From DASZJY01 sp036260255 (GTDB lineage: Bacteria > Actinomycetota > Acidimicrobiia > Acidimicrobiales > AC-14), in the NCBI GenBank assembly GCA_036260255.1, contig DATAAF010000026.1, forward strand, positions 1-33,984: a stretch of DNA of 33,984 nucleotides. Direction: 5' to 3'. This document shows positions 31,528-33,984 of this stretch, one piece after another; within the stretch, counting starts at the first letter, position 1, and each line of letters opens with the position of its first letter. Below the pieces are notes generated by a model. That model made no database searches, was not told the origin of the DNA, and worked only from the letters and a program-made list of their open reading frames with translations. The position numbers and the translations under genes are program-made.

Positions 31528-33984
31528 TTGTTCGAGCGATTCACGGACCGGGCTCGCAGGGTCGTCGTCTTGGCCCAGGAAGAGGCCCGGCTCCTCAACC
31601 ACAACTACATCGGCACCGAGCACATCCTCCTCGGCCTGATCCACGAGGGCGAGGGGGTGGCGGCCAAGGCGCTCGAGCAGCTCGGGATCTCCCTCGAGGC
31701 CGTCCGCACGCAGGTCGAGGAGATCATCGGCCACGGCGGCTCGTCGCCCAGCGGCCACATCCCCTTCACGCCGCGCGCCAAGAAGGTCCTCGAGCTCTCG
31801 CTGCGCGAGGCGCTCCAGCTCGGTCACAACTACATCGGCACCGAGCACATCCTCCTCGGGCTCATCCGGGAGGGTGAGGGGGTGGCCGCCCAGGTCCTCG
31901 TCAAGCTGGGGGCCGACCTGAGCCGCGTGCGCCAGCAGGTCATCCAGCTCCTGTCCGGCTACGCCGGCAAGGACCCGGCAACGAGCGGCGGTCCCAGCGG
32001 CGAGTCCGCCCCCACCGGCTCTCTGGTCCTCGACCAGTTCGGGCGCAACCTCACCCAGCTGGCCCGGGAGAAGAAGCTCGACCCGGTCATCGGGCGCGAG
32101 CGGGAGATCGAGCGGGTCATGCAGGTCCTCTCCCGCCGCACCAAGAACAACCCCGTCCTCATCGGAGAGCCCGGCGTGGGCAAGACCGCCATCGTCGAGG
32201 GCTTCTCCCAGCGCATCGTCGCCAACGACGTCCCCGAGACGCTCAAGGGCAAGCAGCTCTACACCCTGGACCTGGGTGCCCTCGTCGCCGGCTCCCGCTA
32301 CCGCGGCGACTTCGAGGAGCGCCTGAAGAAGGTCCTCAAGGAGATCCGCACCCGCGGCGACATCATCCTGTTCATCGACGAGCTCCACACCCTGGTCGGC
32401 GCGGGAGCCGCCGAGGGGGCCATCGACGCCGCCTCCATCCTCAAGCCCATGCTGGCCCGGGGCGAGCTCCAGACCATCGGCGCCACCACGCTCGACGAGT
32501 ACCGAAAGCACCTCGAGAAGGACGCCGCCCTCGAGCGCCGGTTCCAGCCCATCAAGGTCGAGGAGCCGACGGTCACCCACACCATCGAGATCCTGAAGGG
32601 CATCCGCGACCGCTACGAGGCGCACCACCGGGTCACCATCACCGACCAGGCCATCGTCGCCGCCGCCAACCTGTCCGACCGCTACATCTCCGACCGCCAC
32701 CTCCCCGACAAGGCCATCGACCTCATCGACGAGGCCGGTAGCCGCATGGTCATGCGCCGCATGAAGACGCCGGCCGACTACAAGGAGCTCGAGGCCGAGC
32801 TCGTCCAGGTCCGCCGGGAGAAGGACACCGCCATCGAGAACCAGAAGTTCGAGCAGGCGGCCAAGCTCCGTGACCGGGAGAAGACCCTTCTCGACCGCCG
32901 GGCGGCCAAGGAGTCGGAGTGGAAGGCCGAGGGCATCGACCTCTTCGACGAGGTCGACGAGGAGGCCATCGCCGAGGTCCTGGCCCTCTGGACGGGCATC
33001 CCCGTCTACAAGCTCACTGAGGAGGAGACGGCCAAGCTCCTCCGCATGGAGGACGAGCTTCACAAGCGGGTCATCGGCCAGGAGTCGGCCATCCACGCCG
33101 TCTCCCAGGCGATCCGCCGCACCCGCGCCGGCCTCAAGGACCCCAAGCGCCCCAGCGGCTCGTTCATCTTCCTCGGCCCCTCGGGCGTGGGAAAGACCGA
33201 GCTGGCCAAGACGCTGGCCGAGTTCCTCTTCGGCGACGAGAGCCACCTCATCCAGCTCGACATGTCGGAGTACATGGAGAAGCACACGGTCAGCCGCCTG
33301 GTGGGCTCGCCCCCCGGCTACGTGGGCTACGAGGAGGGCGGCCAGCTCACCGAGGCGGTGCGGCGCAAGCCGTTCTCGGTCGTGCTCTTCGACGAGATCG
33401 AGAAGGCCCACCCGGACGTCTTCAACGCCCTGCTCCAGATCCTGGAGGACGGGCGCCTCACCGACGCCCAGGGCCGCACGGTGGACTTCAAGAACACCGT
33501 GCTGATCATGACGTCGAACCTGGGGACGGCCGACCTGCGCAAGGCGGCCATCGGCTTCCAGAAGTCGAGCCAGGCGGTCACCTACGAGAAGATGAAGGAG
33601 AAGGTCCAGGAGGCGCTCAAGCAGCACTTCCGGCCCGAGTTCCTGAACCGCATCGACGAGACGATCGTCTTCCACGAGCTCACCCAGGAAGAGGTCACCC
33701 AGATCGTCGACCTCATGACCCGCCGGGTGCGCGAGCAGCTGGAGAGCCAGGGCCTGGCCCTGGAGCTGACGCCGGCGGCCAAGGCGCTGCTGGCCAAGAA
33801 GGGCTACGACCCCACCCTGGGTGCCCGCCCGTTGCGCCGGGCGATCCAGCGGGAGGTCGAGGACCCGCTCTCCGAGCGCATCCTCTGGAAGGAGTTCCGG
33901 GCGGGCGAGACCGTCGTCGTCGACGCCGAGGACGACGCCATCGTCTTCCGCTCGATCGAGGGCATCGAGCCGCCCCCGGTGGAG
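31528..33984 (+). CDS. clpC: ATP-dependent Clp protease ATPase subunit ClpC (3' end outside window)
   Basis: The first 819 residues of a ClpC/Hsp100 unfoldase that feeds ClpP; the frame is still open at the right edge. Two Clp N-terminal repeats span 1-145 (each with HNYIGTEHILLGLI). The first AAA module has GEPGVGKT (213-220) and the Walker B LFIDELHTLVGAGAAEGAID. A middle region with a UVR-like NQKFEQAAKLRDREKTL follows. The second AAA module has GPSGVGKT (about 550-557), FDEIEKAHPDVFNALLQILE and PEFLNRIDE. Start is TTG 31528, supported by the Shine-Dalgarno six bases upstream and by the conserved FERFTDRARRVV opening. Only a short C-terminal tail should be missing. Confidence 0.96.
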   Translation, partial: MFERFTDRARRVVVLAQEEARLLNHNYIGTEHILLGLIHEGEGVAAKALEQLGISLEAVRTQVEEIIGHGGSSPSGHIPFTPRAKKVLELSLREALQLGHNYIGTEHILLGLIREGEGVAAQVLVKLGADLSRVRQQVIQLLSGYAGKDPATSGGPSGESAPTGSLVLDQFGRNLTQLAREKKLDPVIGREREIERVMQVLSRRTKNNPVLIGEPGVGKTAIVEGFSQRIVANDVPETLKGKQLYTLDLGALVAGSRYRGDFEERLKKVLKEIRTRGDIILFIDELHTLVGAGAAEGAIDAASILKPMLARGELQTIGATTLDEYRKHLEKDAALERRFQPIKVEEPTVTHTIEILKGIRDRYEAHHRVTITDQAIVAAANLSDRYISDRHLPDKAIDLIDEAGSRMVMRRMKTPADYKELEAELVQVRREKDTAIENQKFEQAAKLRDREKTLLDRRAAKESEWKAEGIDLFDEVDEEAIAEVLALWTGIPVYKLTEEETAKLLRMEDELHKRVIGQESAIHAVSQAIRRTRAGLKDPKRPSGSFIFLGPSGVGKTELAKTLAEFLFGDESHLIQLDMSEYMEKHTVSRLVGSPPGYVGYEEGGQLTEAVRRKPFSVVLFDEIEKAHPDVFNALLQILEDGRLTDAQGRTVDFKNTVLIMTSNLGTADLRKAAIGFQKSSQAVTYEKMKEKVQEALKQHFRPEFLNRIDETIVFHELTQEEVTQIVDLMTRRVREQLESQGLALELTPAAKALLAKKGYDPTLGARPLRRAIQREVEDPLSERILWKEFRAGETVVVDAEDDAIVFRSIEGIEPPPVE

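Noticed and set aside
31291..33675. Very long minus-strand open frame (about 794 codons) opposite clpC
   Set aside because: Leu/Val/Asp/Glu-heavy, repetitive sequence is the mirror of ClpC codons at high GC; no domain signature, while ClpC on the + strand is unmistakable.

Overview
The window is high-GC, densely packed actinobacterial DNA. An Acidimicrobiia-type host fits best (inference, no database search). Pointers are a DUF2510-like GWW..DGKWYPP head, a mycothiol-type SigR/RsrA pair, an 'F420-associated' zincin, frequent GTG/TTG starts and ATGA/GTGA/TTGA stop-start overlaps.

Layout. (1) 1-3355 is a visibly lower-GC accessory segment. It holds the tail of an unidentified, possibly transposase, gene, a frameshifted DUF2510-like membrane protein, a decayed excisionase-like gene and an intact three-gene cassette led by a TIGR04255 protein. 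It ends at the 3' part of a tRNA-Thr(CGU) gene (3314-3354) with no matching 5' half. That is the expected right attachment scar of an element integrated into a tRNA-Thr gene lying left of the window. (2) 3356-3750 has no supportable gene. (3) 3751-8384 is a seven-gene cation/proton antiporter module in the order MrpE-MrpF-MrpG-MbhD-(MbhE+MrpB fusion)-MrpC-MrpD. It resembles the mbhA-H half of archaeal Mbh, without MrpA and without hydrogenase genes. (4) 8505-12319 carries a VOC protein, a polytopic GT39-like glycosyltransferase, a GT4 glycosyltransferase and a hexapeptide acyltransferase. It is followed by a Gly/Ala/Pro-rich single-pass membrane protein (12336-13301) and a pirin (13396-14355). 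(5) 14463-16034 has two tiny membrane proteins, the redox-type sigma/anti-sigma pair and a small zinc-knuckle protein.

(6) 16043-30259 is a housekeeping block read entirely on the + strand: zincin, tilS, hpt, ftsH, folE, folP, a protein-tyrosine-phosphatase-like protein lacking the catalytic Cys, folB, folK, a DUF2520-PanC fusion, panD, nadB, nadC, coaX and lysS. It links tRNA and purine salvage, membrane proteolysis, folate, pantothenate/CoA and NAD synthesis. (7) A long-chain polyprenyl diphosphate synthase (minus strand) and clpC (plus strand, running off the right edge) are divergently arranged around a hairpin-rich spacer.

The least explained items are the three-gene TIGR04255 cassette beside the tRNA scar, the DUF2520-PanC fusion, the pseudo-phosphatase inside the folate operon, and a series of GC-rich hairpins, most closed by C-GNA-G triloops, at gene junctions (folB/folK, folK/panC, polyprenyl synthase/clpC). 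An exact 75-bp in-frame tandem duplication also sits at the lysS start.
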